Notes: generated from the sequence alone by a model not told the origin. A stretch of DNA of 64,000 nucleotides from Schaedlerella arabinosiphila (GCF_003885045.1 NZ_RHJS01000002.1:1-64000), one strand, 5' to 3'. Positions 8,478 to 18,785 are shown, counted from the first letter of the stretch. Made by a program: numbers and translations.

Positions 8478-8729
8478 ATGCGCCAATATTGTCATATAAA
8501 AAAAACGGAAGAGATCAAAGAGGTCAGCAGGATGATCTGCAACCAATGCGGGAAAGAGATTCCGGTTGTGAACGGCCAGGCCCGGGAAGGGGTGTTCAGC
8601 GCGGACTATAGCTGGGGATATTTTTCGGAAAAGGACGGGGAGAGGCATTCCTTCGAGCTGTGCGAGGAATGCTATGACGCCCTGCTGAAGGGGTTTCGCA
8701 TACCGGCTGAAATAGAAGAACAGTGGTGA
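8478..8729 (+). CDS. Small protein with two CxxC zinc-ribbon motifs
   Basis: An 83-residue protein with CNQC at about residue 21 and CEEC at about 66, the spacing of a treble-clef or zinc-ribbon knuckle. No enzymatic domain is visible. The strong site GGAGGAGGAGG ends 4-5 bases before the ATG at 8478; a second possible start is the ATG at 8532 (MICNQCGKEI). It overlaps a possible upstream rnz start and lies in the tRNA-maturation cluster, so a nucleic-acid or ribosome-related role is possible but unproven. Confidence 0.65.
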   Translation: MRQYCHIKKTEEIKEVSRMICNQCGKEIPVVNGQAREGVFSADYSWGYFSEKDGERHSFELCEECYDALLKGFRIPAEIEEQW

Positions 8730-8773
8730 ATGCTGTTCAAACCATTTGCTTTGACGGAGGAATGGAGAGGATT

Positions 8774-9682
8774 ATGTTAGATGTATGTTTGCTTGGATGC
8801 GGCGGGATGATGCCGCTTCCTTACCGCTGGCTGACTGCGCTGATGACCAGGTTCAACGGCAGCAGCCTTCTGATCGACTGCGGGGAGGGTACGCAGATCG
8901 CAATCAAAGAGAAGGGATGGAGCTTTAAACCCATCGATGTACTTTGCTTTACACATTATCATGGAGATCATATCAGCGGCCTTCCGGGGCTGCTTCTTAC
9001 GATGGGAAATGCGGAACGCCGGGAGCCTCTGACCATGATCGGCCCGAAAGGCTTGGAGTGGGTGGTCAATTCGCTCCGCGTGATCGCCCCGGAGCTGCCG
9101 TTCCCAATCCATTTTCAGGAGATTGAGGGGGCAGAACAGACTTTTGAAATGGAAGGCTACCGTCTGCAGGCATTTCGTGTCAACCACAATATTCCATGCT
9201 ATGGATATTCTCTGGAGATTGACCGGGCCGGGAAGTTCGACCCGGAACGGGCTATGGCCCAGGAGATCCCTCAGAAGTACTGGCGGTATCTGCAGAAGGG
9301 GGAATCCGTGGAATCGGAGGAAGGGCGTCTGCTGACGCCGGACATGGTGCTTGGGCCGCCGCGAAAAGGAATCAAGCTGACATACACGACAGATACCCGG
9401 CCCACGCGTTCCATCGTGGAACACGCGGAACAATCGGATTTGTTTATCTGCGAAGGGATGTATGGGGAAAAGGAAAAAGCGGCCAAGGCCGTGGAGTATA
9501 AGCACATGACATTTTACGAGGCTGCGCAGCTTGCAAAGGATGCCCGGGTGAAGGAAATGTGGCTGACCCATTACAGCCCGTCCATGACCAGGGCGGAGGT
9601 GTACATGGATGAGGTGCGGAAGATCTTTCCTGCGGCAAAGGCGGGAAAGGATAAAATGTCGGTTACGATGAAGTTTGAGTAG
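8774..9682 (+). CDS. Ribonuclease Z-type metallo-beta-lactamase-fold endonuclease
   Basis: RNase Z cleaves the 3' trailer of tRNA precursors lacking encoded CCA; the tRNA genes later in this window lack CCA, which fits. The metal site THYHGDH is at about residue 59, with [10 protein letters not shown] (about 136), YTTDTRPT and the closing LTHYSPSM. The length is 302 residues from ATG 8774, chosen because GGAGAGG precedes it; alternative in-frame starts lie at 8723 and 8762. It is followed after 8 bases by tsaD. Confidence 0.85.
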   Translation: MLDVCLLGCGGMMPLPYRWLTALMTRFNGSSLLIDCGEGTQIAIKEKGWSFKPIDVLCFTHYHGDHISGLPGLLLTMGNAERREPLTMIGPKGLEWVVNSLRVIAPELPFPIHFQEIEGAEQTFEMEGYRLQAFRVNHNIPCYGYSLEIDRAGKFDPERAMAQEIPQKYWRYLQKGESVESEEGRLLTPDMVLGPPRKGIKLTYTTDTRPTRSIVEHAEQSDLFICEGMYGEKEKAAKAVEYKHMTFYEAAQLAKDARVKEMWLTHYSPSMTRAEVYMDEVRKIFPAAKAGKDKMSVTMKFE

Positions 9683-9690
9683 GTGGGGAT

Positions 9691-10719
9691 ATGAAAGAAA
9701 TCAGGGATATGAATATACTGGCAATCGAAAGCTCCTGTGATGAGACGGCCGCGGCAGTGGTGCACAACGGGAGGGAGGTCTGTTCGAATATCATTTCCTC
9801 CCAGATCGACCTGCACAAGCTGTACGGCGGCGTGGTTCCTGAGATCGCGTCCCGGAAGCATATTGAGAAGATCAACCAGGTCATTGAGGAAGCCTTAAAG
9901 GAGGCTGAGGTGACGCTGGAGGATATTGACGCCGTGGCCGTGACCTACGGCCCCGGTCTGGTGGGCGCACTGCTTGTAGGCGTGGCGGAGGCCAAGGCCA
10001 TTGCCTATGCCAGGCATCTGCCGCTGATCGGCGTCCATCATATCGAAGGGCACATTTCCGCGAATTATATTGAGCATCCGGATCTGGAGCCGCCCTTTTT
10101 GTGTCTGGTTGTATCCGGAGGGCATACCCATCTGGTCTGCGTGCGGGATTATGGGACCTATGAGATCCTGGGGCGAACCCGGGACGACGCGGCAGGGGAA
10201 GCCTACGACAAGGTGGCCCGGGCCATCGGACTGGGATATCCCGGCGGACCGAAGATCGACCGGCTGGCGAAGGAGGGCGATCCGGACGCGATTCCATTTC
10301 CCAGGGCGCATATTGCGGACGCGCCATTTGATTTCAGCTTCAGCGGGCTGAAGTCTGCGGTTCTCAATTATATCAACGGCTGTCAGATGAAGGGAGAAAC
10401 CTTCCGGCCTGCAGATGTGGCAGCATCCTTCCAGAAGGCGGTGGTGGATGTGCTGGTGGAGCATTCGATGAAAGCTGCGGAGGAATACGGGATGGGAAGA
10501 TTTGCCATTGCCGGGGGCGTGGCTTCCAACAGCGCGCTGCGGGAAAGCATGAAAAAGGCGTGTGAGGAGCGAAATCTGAAATTCTACCATCCTTCGCCCA
10601 TCTTCTGCACGGACAACGCGGCTATGATCGGGGCGGCGGGATATTATGAGTACCTGGCCGGAACCCGGCACGGGTGGGATCTGAATGCGGTGCCGAATCT
10701 GAAGCTGGGGGAGCGTTGA
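9691..10719 (+). CDS. tRNA N6-adenosine threonylcarbamoyltransferase TsaD
   Basis: TsaD transfers the threonylcarbamoyl group from threonylcarbamoyl-AMP to A37 of tRNAs reading ANN codons. It is an ASKHA-fold protein: [14 protein letters not shown] begins at about residue 10, the metal-binding HHIEGH lies at about 116, VSGGHTHLV at about 139 and [10 protein letters not shown] at about 272. The length of 342 residues is typical. It ends the t6A cluster that starts with tsaE. A GGTGGGG site precedes the ATG. Confidence 0.95.
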   Translation: MKEIRDMNILAIESSCDETAAAVVHNGREVCSNIISSQIDLHKLYGGVVPEIASRKHIEKINQVIEEALKEAEVTLEDIDAVAVTYGPGLVGALLVGVAEAKAIAYARHLPLIGVHHIEGHISANYIEHPDLEPPFLCLVVSGGHTHLVCVRDYGTYEILGRTRDDAAGEAYDKVARAIGLGYPGGPKIDRLAKEGDPDAIPFPRAHIADAPFDFSFSGLKSAVLNYINGCQMKGETFRPADVAASFQKAVVDVLVEHSMKAAEEYGMGRFAIAGGVASNSALRESMKKACEERNLKFYHPSPIFCTDNAAMIGAAGYYEYLAGTRHGWDLNAVPNLKLGER

Positions 10720-10784
10720 CTGGCTGTACAGGGATAACAGGATATATTGTGATAAAAATGGGTTGCATACTATATGTTGTGGCC

Positions 10785-10852
10785 CGGTCGATCGGCTGTG
10801 ACGAGATACCTTGGGTATACCTTGCGAAGCGGTCAATCGGCTATGACGAGAT
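10785..10852. repeat. Two-copy imperfect direct repeat, 45-base period
   Basis: The 23-base unit at 10785-10807 recurs at 10830-10852 with two changes (CGGTC[G/A]ATCGGCT[G/A]TGACGAGAT). A GGGTATA follows each copy at similar but not equal distance. It lies in the 181-base gap between tsaD and ispD. The period is a multiple of three, but no convincing gene reads through it. Confidence 0.8.
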
Positions 10853-10900
10853 GCGCCTGGGTATATTGTATTCCATATGGAGATCAGATAGGGGGGCACA

Positions 10901-11647
10901 ATGGAAAAATCGTATTGTACCGCGGTCGTCCTGGCAGCAGGCAGGGGGAACCGCATGGGAACGGAAGTGCATAAGCAATATCTTCTTCTGGCAGGAAAGC
11001 CGATCGTCTGCTATTCGCTGCAGGTATTCCAGGAATCAGATATCATTGACGAGATCATCCTGGTGACCGGGGAAGGAGAAGAGGACTACTGCCGGAAGAA
11101 TTTTGTGGAGACATACGGGATCACCAAGGTGAGCAGGATCGTGGCAGGCGGAAAAGAGCGTTTTCATTCGGTCTGGAACGGACTTCGGGAGACCAGGGAG
11201 GACGGATATGTGTTTATCCACGATTCCGCGCGTCCGTTTGTAGATGAGGAAATGCTGTCACGGCTGTATGAAATCGTGCGGCTGGACAAGGCATGCGTGG
11301 CCGGGATGCCGGTGAAGGATACGATCAAGATCGTGGATCCGGAATGCAAGGTAAGGGACACACCGGACCGCGGCACGCTGTGGATGGTGCAGACACCCCA
11401 GGTATTTGAGACAAAGCTTGTAAAACAGGCGTATAAAATGCTGATACAGGATCAGGAGAAGCAGGCCCGGGGAGAATCCGGCGGCTCCCGCCGCAGAGGA
11501 TATACCGTGACAGATGACGCGGGCGCAGTAGAGATCATGCTGAGACATCCGGTGAGGATGGTGAAGGGATCCTACAAAAATATAAAGATCACCACTCCGG
11601 AGGATCTGGAAGTGGGAGAGGTATTTGCCGGCCGGGGGAATTCCTGA
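10901..11647 (+). CDS. 2-C-methyl-D-erythritol 4-phosphate cytidylyltransferase IspD
   Basis: Third enzyme of the non-mevalonate isoprenoid pathway: MEP plus CTP gives CDP-methylerythritol. The nucleotide-binding signature LAAGRGNRMG is at about residue 11, with HDSARPF at about 107, TVTDDAGAVE at about 203 and NIKITTPEDL near the end. The 248 residues include a basic insert (GSRRRG) before VTDDA that is longer than in many homologues. A GGGGGG site precedes the ATG. The stop codon lies within a short terminator. Confidence 0.92.
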   Translation: MEKSYCTAVVLAAGRGNRMGTEVHKQYLLLAGKPIVCYSLQVFQESDIIDEIILVTGEGEEDYCRKNFVETYGITKVSRIVAGGKERFHSVWNGLRETREDGYVFIHDSARPFVDEEMLSRLYEIVRLDKACVAGMPVKDTIKIVDPECKVRDTPDRGTLWMVQTPQVFETKLVKQAYKMLIQDQEKQARGESGGSRRRGYTVTDDAGAVEIMLRHPVRMVKGSYKNIKITTPEDLEVGEVFAGRGNS

Positions 11648-11657
11648 CCGGCCTTTT
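11630..11657 (+). terminator. Terminator overlapping the ispD stop codon
   Basis: The stem GGCCGG with CCGGCC is followed by TTTT; the upstream arm lies inside the last codons of ispD. Confidence 0.6.
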
Positions 11658-11841
11658 CTGATGTAAAACGGGGCGGCAGATTTATATGGCGTTTCGGAAC
11701 TGTCCCGAAGAAAAAACACGAACTATTTGCAGATTATTTTGGGATTGTTTTTAGTATAAACACGATTCAGGACATTGATTACATGCATATGCGGACAGAT
11801 TAAATGGTAAAATAATGTTCGTGTGTATATTCAGAAGTTTA

Positions 11842-11872
11842 GGAACTGTATAAGTAATTCCCATACAGTTCC
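11842..11872. other. Inverted repeat in the helD leader
   Basis: GGAACTGTA (11842-11850) pairs perfectly with TACAGTTCC (11864-11872). No T-run follows, so an operator or leader hairpin is likelier than a terminator. It ends about 34 bases before the helD start. Confidence 0.5.
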
Positions 11873-11905
11873 TCAGAATATGATGAGAGAAGGAGCTTTC
11901 ATAGT

Positions 11906-14080
11906 ATGAGCGCAGGAACAGAATTTTTGGCAGTTGTTATGGAAAAACTCCGGGGGAGGATCCGGGAGCTGGACGAAACGATAGAATTTGTGCAGAAGGA
12001 TATCGAGGGGATGCACGAATATTATTGGGAAAATTATACGGAGATGGACCAGTACGGCTACGAGAATTTTGATAACAGCCAGGCTCTTCTGACACAGATC
12101 AATGCAAATCAGGAGAATCTGAATATGAGGCGGCGACTGAAAAGGATGCTGGATTCTCCGTTTTTCGGAAGAGTAGATTTTATCTATGACGGCGATGACG
12201 AGGCGGAAACCTTCCATATTGGGATTGGAAATTTTTCAGAAAAGCGGGGCGGGATCCCTCTGATCTATGACTGGCGCGCTCCGGTCAGCGGTTTGTTTTA
12301 CGATTATGACAGGGGGCCTGCGTCCTATGAGGCACCGAGCGGGAGGATGCATGGGGAGATCAGCTCCAAATGGCAATACAAGATCCGGGGCGGCAGGATG
12401 ATCTATGAATTTGAGAGTGATATGAAGATAGACGACGACATCCTGAAACAGGAGTTGGGAACCAACAGCGATACTCAGTTGAAAAATATTGTGCGCACGA
12501 TCCAGAAGGAGCAGAACGCCATTATCCGGAATACAAAGGATAAGGTCCTGGTGATCCAGGGGGCGGCGGGAAGCGGAAAAACCTCTGTAGCCCTGCACCG
12601 AATCGCCTATCTGCTGTACCATGACCGGGAGAACTTACGTTCCTCGAATATACTGGTGCTGTCGCCGAACAGCGTATTTTCAGATTACATTTCCCATATC
12701 CTTCCGGAGCTGGGGGAGGAAAATATCCGGGAAATGAGTCTTGACCTGTTTGCGTATCGGGAATTGAAGGATACGGTCGCTGACTGCGAGGACAGATACC
12801 ATCAGATCGAGCGTCAGATCCGGGAAGGATGCGCGGGCAGAGACCGTCAGGCCAGGGAAGCACGTTACCGCTGGAAGCAGTCGAAGGAATTTGTACAGTG
12901 CGTGGAAGGATTTCTTGTGGAGCTGGAGGACCGTCTGGTGGATTTCCAAAATGTGGAATATAAGGGCATGGAGAAAAAGGCGGAGGAGATCCTGAAGCTG
13001 TTCTACCACAAATTCTCCGGAGTGCCGCTGCTGTCCAGAATGGATGCAGTAATGGAGTGTTTTGTGGATGAATATGAGACGCTCCATGATAAAACACTTC
13101 CGGAAGAAGAATTGCTGGTGATCCGGGAGAGATTTGAGAGTCTCTATGTGACCACGGATCTGTATGTGATCTATAACTGGCTGCTGGAGGATTCCGGATA
13201 TCCGGCGCTGAGGGATGTACCGGCGGAGAAGCGATTTTTGAAATATGAGGATGTGTATCCCCTGCTGTATCTGAAATACCGGCTTCTGACCGGGGCGGCG
13301 CGCCGGAACATCCGCCATCTGGTCATTGATGAAATGCAGGATTATTCCTATCTGCAGTATGTGATCCTGGGGCTTTTGTTCCCGTGCAATATGACGATCC
13401 TGGGCGACCGCGCACAGACGGTGGATCAGGAGCCGATGGATGTGCTGACCTTTCTTCCGGAAATATTCGGCAGGAAGATCCGGTGCATTGAGATGAAAAA
13501 AAGCTATCGGAACACGGCGGAGATCGCGGAATATGCAGGAAAGATCACGGGAATTGAGGGAGTAGAGTATTTCCAGAGGCATGGGAAGGCTGTGGAGGAG
13601 AGACGGCTGGCATCCAGGGAAGAAGCGCTGGATGAGGTGCTGCGGCAGGTACGGCTGATAAGGCTGGAAGCGGAAGCGGCCGGGGAAGAACGTGGAACAG
13701 ACGAACGGCGGGAAATGCCTGGGGCAGAGGAAATGAGAGGAGCTTCCAAAGCAGGCCCAACGAGAGAAAAGAGCAGTGCAGAAAGTGGATCAGAAATAGA
13801 ATATGAGAATGCAGCCGTCCTGACGATGACGGAAGAGGAAGCAATCGACGCATACCGTTATCTCAAGGAACGGCGGGAGGACGTATATTATATCGACAGG
13901 GACAGCAGCCTGTTCCAGAAGGGGATTACGGTAACTACCTTTTATCTGGCGAAGGGACTGGAATTTGACCAGGTGTTTGTGCTGGGCGGCGAGAAGGAAA
14001 GTCCGCTGTTTCAGCAGTTCCGGTATATCTGCGCGACACGGGCTCTGCATGAGCTGTATGTATATGATTTTGGGGCGTAA
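11906..14080 (+). CDS. HelD-like UvrD/Rep superfamily helicase
   Basis: A 724-residue SF1 ATPase resembling HelD, which binds RNA polymerase and recycles stalled or rifamycin-bound enzyme. Walker A is at about residue 217 (GAAGSGKTS), Walker B at about 471 (VIDEMQDYS), and the C-terminal helicase motif TTFYLAKGLEFDQVFV at about 675. The N-terminal arm of about 190 residues with paired helices, followed by YDWRAPVSGLFYD, is typical of HelD and absent from UvrD itself. Residues 590-635 form a charged low-complexity insert. The gene has its own leader and lies just before a second, much larger helicase gene. Confidence 0.85.
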   Translation: MSAGTEFLAVVMEKLRGRIRELDETIEFVQKDIEGMHEYYWENYTEMDQYGYENFDNSQALLTQINANQENLNMRRRLKRMLDSPFFGRVDFIYDGDDEAETFHIGIGNFSEKRGGIPLIYDWRAPVSGLFYDYDRGPASYEAPSGRMHGEISSKWQYKIRGGRMIYEFESDMKIDDDILKQELGTNSDTQLKNIVRTIQKEQNAIIRNTKDKVLVIQGAAGSGKTSVALHRIAYLLYHDRENLRSSNILVLSPNSVFSDYISHILPELGEENIREMSLDLFAYRELKDTVADCEDRYHQIERQIREGCAGRDRQAREARYRWKQSKEFVQCVEGFLVELEDRLVDFQNVEYKGMEKKAEEILKLFYHKFSGVPLLSRMDAVMECFVDEYETLHDKTLPEEELLVIRERFESLYVTTDLYVIYNWLLEDSGYPALRDVPAEKRFLKYEDVYPLLYLKYRLLTGAARRNIRHLVIDEMQDYSYLQYVILGLLFPCNMTILGDRAQTVDQEPMDVLTFLPEIFGRKIRCIEMKKSYRNTAEIAEYAGKITGIEGVEYFQRHGKAVEERRLASREEALDEVLRQVRLIRLEAEAAGEERGTDERREMPGAEEMRGASKAGPTREKSSAESGSEIEYENAAVLTMTEEEAIDAYRYLKERREDVYYIDRDSSLFQKGITVTTFYLAKGLEFDQVFVLGGEKESPLFQQFRYICATRALHELYVYDFGA

Positions 14081-14186
14081 CGGTCTGAATACCAGTTTTT
14101 ATGAGCATCCTCCCGACCAAGCAGCGTGGTGATTGGCCGGGGGGTGACATATAATGGTGAAACTACGCAGAAATAGAATACGATCG

Positions 14187-14228
14187 GGAACTGCACAAAT
14201 AGGAAATTGATTTTTATAGTTCCTTTTT
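14187..14228 (+). terminator. Weak terminator-like hairpin before the HEPN-helicase gene
   Basis: GGAACT and AGTTCC are separated by 25 bases and followed by TTTTT. The stem is short, so efficiency is doubtful. Confidence 0.35.
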
Positions 14229-14249
14229 ACAAAATGAGGAGGCGGTCAT

Positions 14250-17200
14250 TTGAAGGAGCAGGACAGGGCATTGGCTGAAAAGGTTCTGGATTACTGGTTT
14301 ACAATGGAATTTTTGGCTCAGGATAAATTTCCGGATCATCCGGAGCTGACCGGCAGAGTGAAAAAGTGGAAGCAAAATCCGCCCAGAGGCAGAGAAAAAA
14401 ACACTCCGATCGAGGATTTTGTATTGCTCCGGGGCAGCTCCTGCCGGGAGACGCTGTATGAGGTGATCGCAAAAGAGGCCCGGGCCTGCGGGATGAAAAA
14501 GTGGGGGAACCTTACCATTTATATTGGGAAGGTCAAGCGGGAAAAGTGTATCGACCGGATTGCGGAGGTTCTGCCGTTTACAGCGGAGGACGGAGGCAGG
14601 CCGGAAAAAAGTACGGATCAGATTGCATGGGCCAGCCTCCAGCTATCTCCGTCGGGAGAGTACATCAGGTATTCGCTGTCCCTGTCCGCCATCCTGTGGG
14701 CGCTCAGGCAGGTGAAATCTGCCAAAGGGGATCTGTCTGCGTCCCTGGACGCAGCTTTGTATGCAGAGGCGGTAGAAGAACTGGAAGCTATGTTTTTTGG
14801 ACCGGAAGCCGCTCAGTCCGAGGGACAGGAAGAGGAGAAGGACGACACCCTGCAGTCCTTTTCGGCAGGCGCCGTAACATTTGACCGGCTCCGCGGTCTT
14901 TATCAGGAGATCGAGAAGCGGTATCTCAAGGGGAACATACAGAATACCGCGGCAGAAAATGAGGCATATGATGCATACGAAGAGGTTTATGCAGTTCATT
15001 TTCAGATGTTTGCGGATGGAAGGATCAAAAGCAAAAAAGAAGAGGATCAGTATCTGGGGCTGACGCATGATTATTTTTCCAATGATATCAGGCTTGTCCA
15101 GGAACAGATCAGAAGCGGGGTATTGGAGGAAGACTGCCATATGGGGAAGGATCTGCTTGCCTATGTGACGGTCTTAAAAGAGCAGGAAACGGATGGTATC
15201 GATCTGGTGAATCCCGGGAAGCAGGGGAAAGCGGAATATCAAAAGCAGATCCAGGAGATTTTATCCGTGGAAAATGCGCCTCTGGGAAAATGGCCGTCCA
15301 GATTTATGCCGGCCTTTATGCAGCAGACGGCCATCAACCTGGCGATCGGCAAAGGCAGCTCCGAACTGTACGCCGAAAATGGGAATATTTTTTCTGTTAA
15401 CGGACCTCCCGGAACGGGAAAAACGACCCTGCTCAAAGAAATTGTGGTCAGTAACATCATAGAACGGGCCATCCTGCTTTCGGAATATAAAAAACCGGAG
15501 GATGCCTTCGAAGAGCATGATTTTCTCCATGGCGAGGAACCGGGAAATGCTTATTCAAAGTACACCCGCCATTGGTACAGCCTGAAAAATGATGAGATCA
15601 ACCGGTATAGTATGCTGGTGACATCGTGCAATAATGCCGCAGTCGAAAATATTTCCAAGGAGCTGCCCAAAAAGATGACAGGCGATCTGTCGCCTCTGGA
15701 CGGGGATCCTGAGGAGCTTCGGGGGGCATTGGCAGAGGTGGGCAGGCTTTTCGAACCGGAGGAGTCCGACGTGACAGAGAGCACCGGTCAGAGCGGAAAA
15801 GGCAGTGAGAAAATCCAATACAGAGATATTTACTTTACAAAATATGCGCAGGAGCTTTTGGATGATACGGAGGTCTGGGGACTTGTGGCTGCCCCGCTGG
15901 GCAGAAGATCGAATCTGAATCAATTTTATCAAAAGGTGCTGTATCCCCTGGGGTGGGATTTTTACGGGAAAAAGGAGACGGCCCAAAACAGACTTCCGTC
16001 CTACCAAAAGGCAAGGAAACAGTTTTTGCGTCAATTGGAGATCGTCAGAGAGATGCAGAGCGCATTGGGAAAAGCCGGAGCGTTGTCAAAAAAGAAAGCG
16101 GAAGCCGAAGCCTTAGCCGCCAGGATTGAAATGGAATCCGGAAGGGCGATATTTGAGGCGGGGCAGAATATCAAAAAAGGAAGAGCTGTTTTTTCCGAGT
16201 TAGAGAAGGCCAAAGAGCAGATCTGCGCAAATATGCTTGCCTGTAAAAAGGCAGCGGAGCAGGCAGAGGCAGCGCGGCAGAGCAAAGAGGAAGCGCTTTC
16301 CGGGGTGAGAGGAAAACGAAAGGAAGCTTTGGAAAAGGAATTTGAAAAGAGAAATTCTGTAAGCGGATTACAGAAGCTTTTCCAAAAATCAAAATACGAG
16401 GCTGCCATGAAGCTTGCCGAGGAATATGGCCGGGAGGCCGGAGAGCTGGAAGACGTGATCTCCGAATTAGAATCTGAGCTGGAGCTCTTGAATCAAAATG
16501 TGGAGGAAGCCCGGACGCTGAACCGCCGGGCGGAACGAGAATACCAGTCACATCGGTCAGAGACTGGGAGGTATGCACAGTGGATCAGCAGTGAGGAGGA
16601 AAAAGCTGCTGACCATAGAAAGAAGATATCTCAGGCCCGAAAAGAAGCAGAAGCGGCCCGAAAGGAATACGAATCGGAAATATCCCAATATACTGGCGCA
16701 GGCAGAATGGACGAAAGAGTGGCTATTGATGAAAGCTTTGTGGAAAAACTGCTTTCCAAGGATGTCCGAACATCCACCGATGCCCAGGTGGCAAATCCCT
16801 GGTTTACCCAGCGTTACAACCGGGAGCGGGAAAAATTGTTCGGGTATGCAATGCGCATGAACAAGGAATTTGTGATTTCCTCCAATCACTGCAGAGACAA
16901 CTTCACCACGCTGTCCCATTATTGGGGGCTGCGGATGGGGGATGAAAACGAAAGGATCCTGTTCCATCAGGAGGACAAAGAGATTATGGTGCCCGCCCTT
17001 TTTCAGACCCTGTTCTTACTGGTGCCCGTATTGTCCTCCACGTTTGCTTCGGTGGGAAGGCTGCTCAAGGACATCACACAGCCCGGGGTGATCGGTACGC
17101 TGGTCGTGGACGAAGCTGGGCAGGCACAGCCGCAGATGGCTCTGGGGGCGCTTTACAGAAGCCGGCGGGCGGTCATTGTAGGAGATCCGAAACAAGTGGA

Positions 17201-18785
17201 GCCGGTGGTCACCGATGACCTGATCCTGCTTCGGAAGGCATACCAGGATCAGGCGCTCAAGCCCTATAAGAAAAAGACTCTGTCCGTTCAGGCATTTGCC
17301 GACGGGTTGAATCGGTTTGGTACATATCTGGACAACGGTACGGACTACCCGGAGTGGGTAGGCTGTCCACTGCTGGTTCACAGGCGCTGCATCTCCCCGA
17401 TGTACGACATTTCCAACGAAATCTCGTATAACGGGATCATGAAGCAGCAGACCCGGCCGCCCAAAGCGGAAAAGGCCGCAAGGTTTATTTTTGAGAAATC
17501 GCAGTGGATCAATGTAAAGGGCGAGGAAAAAGGAAATAAGAACCACTTTGTGGAAGCCCAGGCCCGGAAGGTCTGCGAACTCCTGGAAATTGCGTTTTCC
17601 AAAAATCCGGAGCCTGGTATCTATATCATCAGCCCATTTACGACCGTGGTCGCCGGAATCCGGAAATATATTGACCAATACTGCAGGGAAAACGCCGGCC
17701 AAACCAGGATCAACAGCAGATATATTCTGGATTATGACCAGAAAAAGATTGGTACGGTCCACACATTTCAGGGGAAAGAGGCCGATGAGGTGATCTTCCT
17801 GCTGGGCTGCGATACAGGCGAAGGAGCAAAAGGGGCCGTCCGGTGGGTAAACCGGAATATTGTAAATGTAGCGGCGACCCGTGCAAAATTTCGGCTGTAT
17901 GTCATTGGGGATGAGGAAGCCTGGAAGGAATCGGCATGTATCAGCACCGCAAAGAATATCATAGATACCTTTGCCATCAAAGAGATCAAATCCATCCTGG
18001 AGCAGGACCTTCCGGAGGAGGAGCGCAGAGAAGCCCTGCTGAAAGCATCCGCGGGATTGCCTTCGGTTACCGCGTTTTCTACGGCTGAGGCGGAATATGA
18101 AGAGGATGCGGTAGACTACAGCATTGATACCTCCGGTCTGCTCCAGGGATTGAATGATGAATTTCTGACCACGGAGCTGACGGCGTCCCAGCTGGGGAAA
18201 TTTGGCTTTGACTCCGGAAAGGCTCTCGATCAGCTGTCTGGCAGAGTCAGGGATAATCTTCTGCTGGGAATGAAGCTGTACTTTCTTCTGGAGCCGGTCT
18301 ATCGGGTCAATCCCGGGTTCGACGCCTCCTGCTGCGCGATCCTTTTTTGCAAGGCAATTGAGCTGCGGATGAAGGACTGCTTCCTCAAAAGCCTGCAGGA
18401 ACTGTTTCCCGAATTTAAGATTCGGGGAATGGGAAAGGGCAGAGGCACCGTAGCGCTCAAGGACGCCAAATACGAAGAGCTGACGCTTGGGGCATTTGGC
18501 GTGATCCTGAAAAATCACAGGGCGGAGCTTGGACGGCGGATGCAGGCGGCAGGAAATCCGCGGTACGATGAAAACTGGTGGAGGGCCTTTGAAGCACGGC
18601 TGCAGGACTGCACCAACAGGAGAAATCAATGCTGCCATTCGGGGCTGTTTAGCTGGATGGATCATTTGCACCTGCTGGCGGATCTGTTCCGGGCCGATAA
18701 AACAAAGGGGAGAGATCCGAAGATCGGCGGGATTATGTTTGAGAGTGCAGTGGGGATGGTTCTGAGCGGTTCTGAGCAGGTGTGA
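14250..18785 (+). CDS. Large SF1 (Upf1/DNA2-like) helicase with coiled coil and C-terminal HEPN-like domain
   Basis: A 1,511-residue protein. Residues 1-370 are an unassigned N-terminal region; Walker A is at about 385 (GPPGTGKTT); residues 600-820 are a long Glu/Lys/Ala-rich coiled-coil insert between the helicase motifs; Walker B is DEAGQ at about 953, with GDPKQVEPVV after it; TVHTFQGKEADEV at about 1170 and NVAATRAKFRLYVIGD at about 1207 complete an Upf1-type helicase. The last 250 residues contain a helical domain ending in RNQCCH (1458-1463), which fits the RX4-6H (often RNxxxH) signature of HEPN ribonucleases. Single-protein HEPN-helicase anti-phage systems have this shape. Start is TTG 14250, seven bases after GAGGAGG. 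An AlbA-like gene follows after 97 bases. Helicase call strong; HEPN and defence roles inferred. Confidence 0.8.
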   Translation: MKEQDRALAEKVLDYWFTMEFLAQDKFPDHPELTGRVKKWKQNPPRGREKNTPIEDFVLLRGSSCRETLYEVIAKEARACGMKKWGNLTIYIGKVKREKCIDRIAEVLPFTAEDGGRPEKSTDQIAWASLQLSPSGEYIRYSLSLSAILWALRQVKSAKGDLSASLDAALYAEAVEELEAMFFGPEAAQSEGQEEEKDDTLQSFSAGAVTFDRLRGLYQEIEKRYLKGNIQNTAAENEAYDAYEEVYAVHFQMFADGRIKSKKEEDQYLGLTHDYFSNDIRLVQEQIRSGVLEEDCHMGKDLLAYVTVLKEQETDGIDLVNPGKQGKAEYQKQIQEILSVENAPLGKWPSRFMPAFMQQTAINLAIGKGSSELYAENGNIFSVNGPPGTGKTTLLKEIVVSNIIERAILLSEYKKPEDAFEEHDFLHGEEPGNAYSKYTRHWYSLKNDEINRYSMLVTSCNNAAVENISKELPKKMTGDLSPLDGDPEELRGALAEVGRLFEPEESDVTESTGQSGKGSEKIQYRDIYFTKYAQELLDDTEVWGLVAAPLGRRSNLNQFYQKVLYPLGWDFYGKKETAQNRLPSYQKARKQFLRQLEIVREMQSALGKAGALSKKKAEAEALAARIEMESGRAIFEAGQNIKKGRAVFSELEKAKEQICANMLACKKAAEQAEAARQSKEEALSGVRGKRKEALEKEFEKRNSVSGLQKLFQKSKYEAAMKLAEEYGREAGELEDVISELESELELLNQNVEEARTLNRRAEREYQSHRSETGRYAQWISSEEEKAADHRKKISQARKEAEAARKEYESEISQYTGAGRMDERVAIDESFVEKLLSKDVRTSTDAQVANPWFTQRYNREREKLFGYAMRMNKEFVISSNHCRDNFTTLSHYWGLRMGDENERILFHQEDKEIMVPALFQTLFLLVPVLSSTFASVGRLLKDITQPGVIGTLVVDEAGQAQPQMALGALYRSRRAVIVGDPKQVEPVVTDDLILLRKAYQDQALKPYKKKTLSVQAFADGLNRFGTYLDNGTDYPEWVGCPLLVHRRCISPMYDISNEISYNGIMKQQTRPPKAEKAARFIFEKSQWINVKGEEKGNKNHFVEAQARKVCELLEIAFSKNPEPGIYIISPFTTVVAGIRKYIDQYCRENAGQTRINSRYILDYDQKKIGTVHTFQGKEADEVIFLLGCDTGEGAKGAVRWVNRNIVNVAATRAKFRLYVIGDEEAWKESACISTAKNIIDTFAIKEIKSILEQDLPEEERREALLKASAGLPSVTAFSTAEAEYEEDAVDYSIDTSGLLQGLNDEFLTTELTASQLGKFGFDSGKALDQLSGRVRDNLLLGMKLYFLLEPVYRVNPGFDASCCAILFCKAIELRMKDCFLKSLQELFPEFKIRGMGKGRGTVALKDAKYEELTLGAFGVILKNHRAELGRRMQAAGNPRYDENWWRAFEARLQDCTNRRNQCCHSGLFSWMDHLHLLADLFRADKTKGRDPKIGGIMFESAVGMVLSGSEQV

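Noticed and set aside
9895..10956. 353-codon minus-strand open frame
   Set aside because: Antisense shadow of tsaD with no family motifs.
17016..18671. 551-codon open frame on the minus strand
   Set aside because: It is a shadow of the helicase gene: no ribosome site, no recognisable domain, and the plus-strand protein has clear conserved motifs across the same bases.
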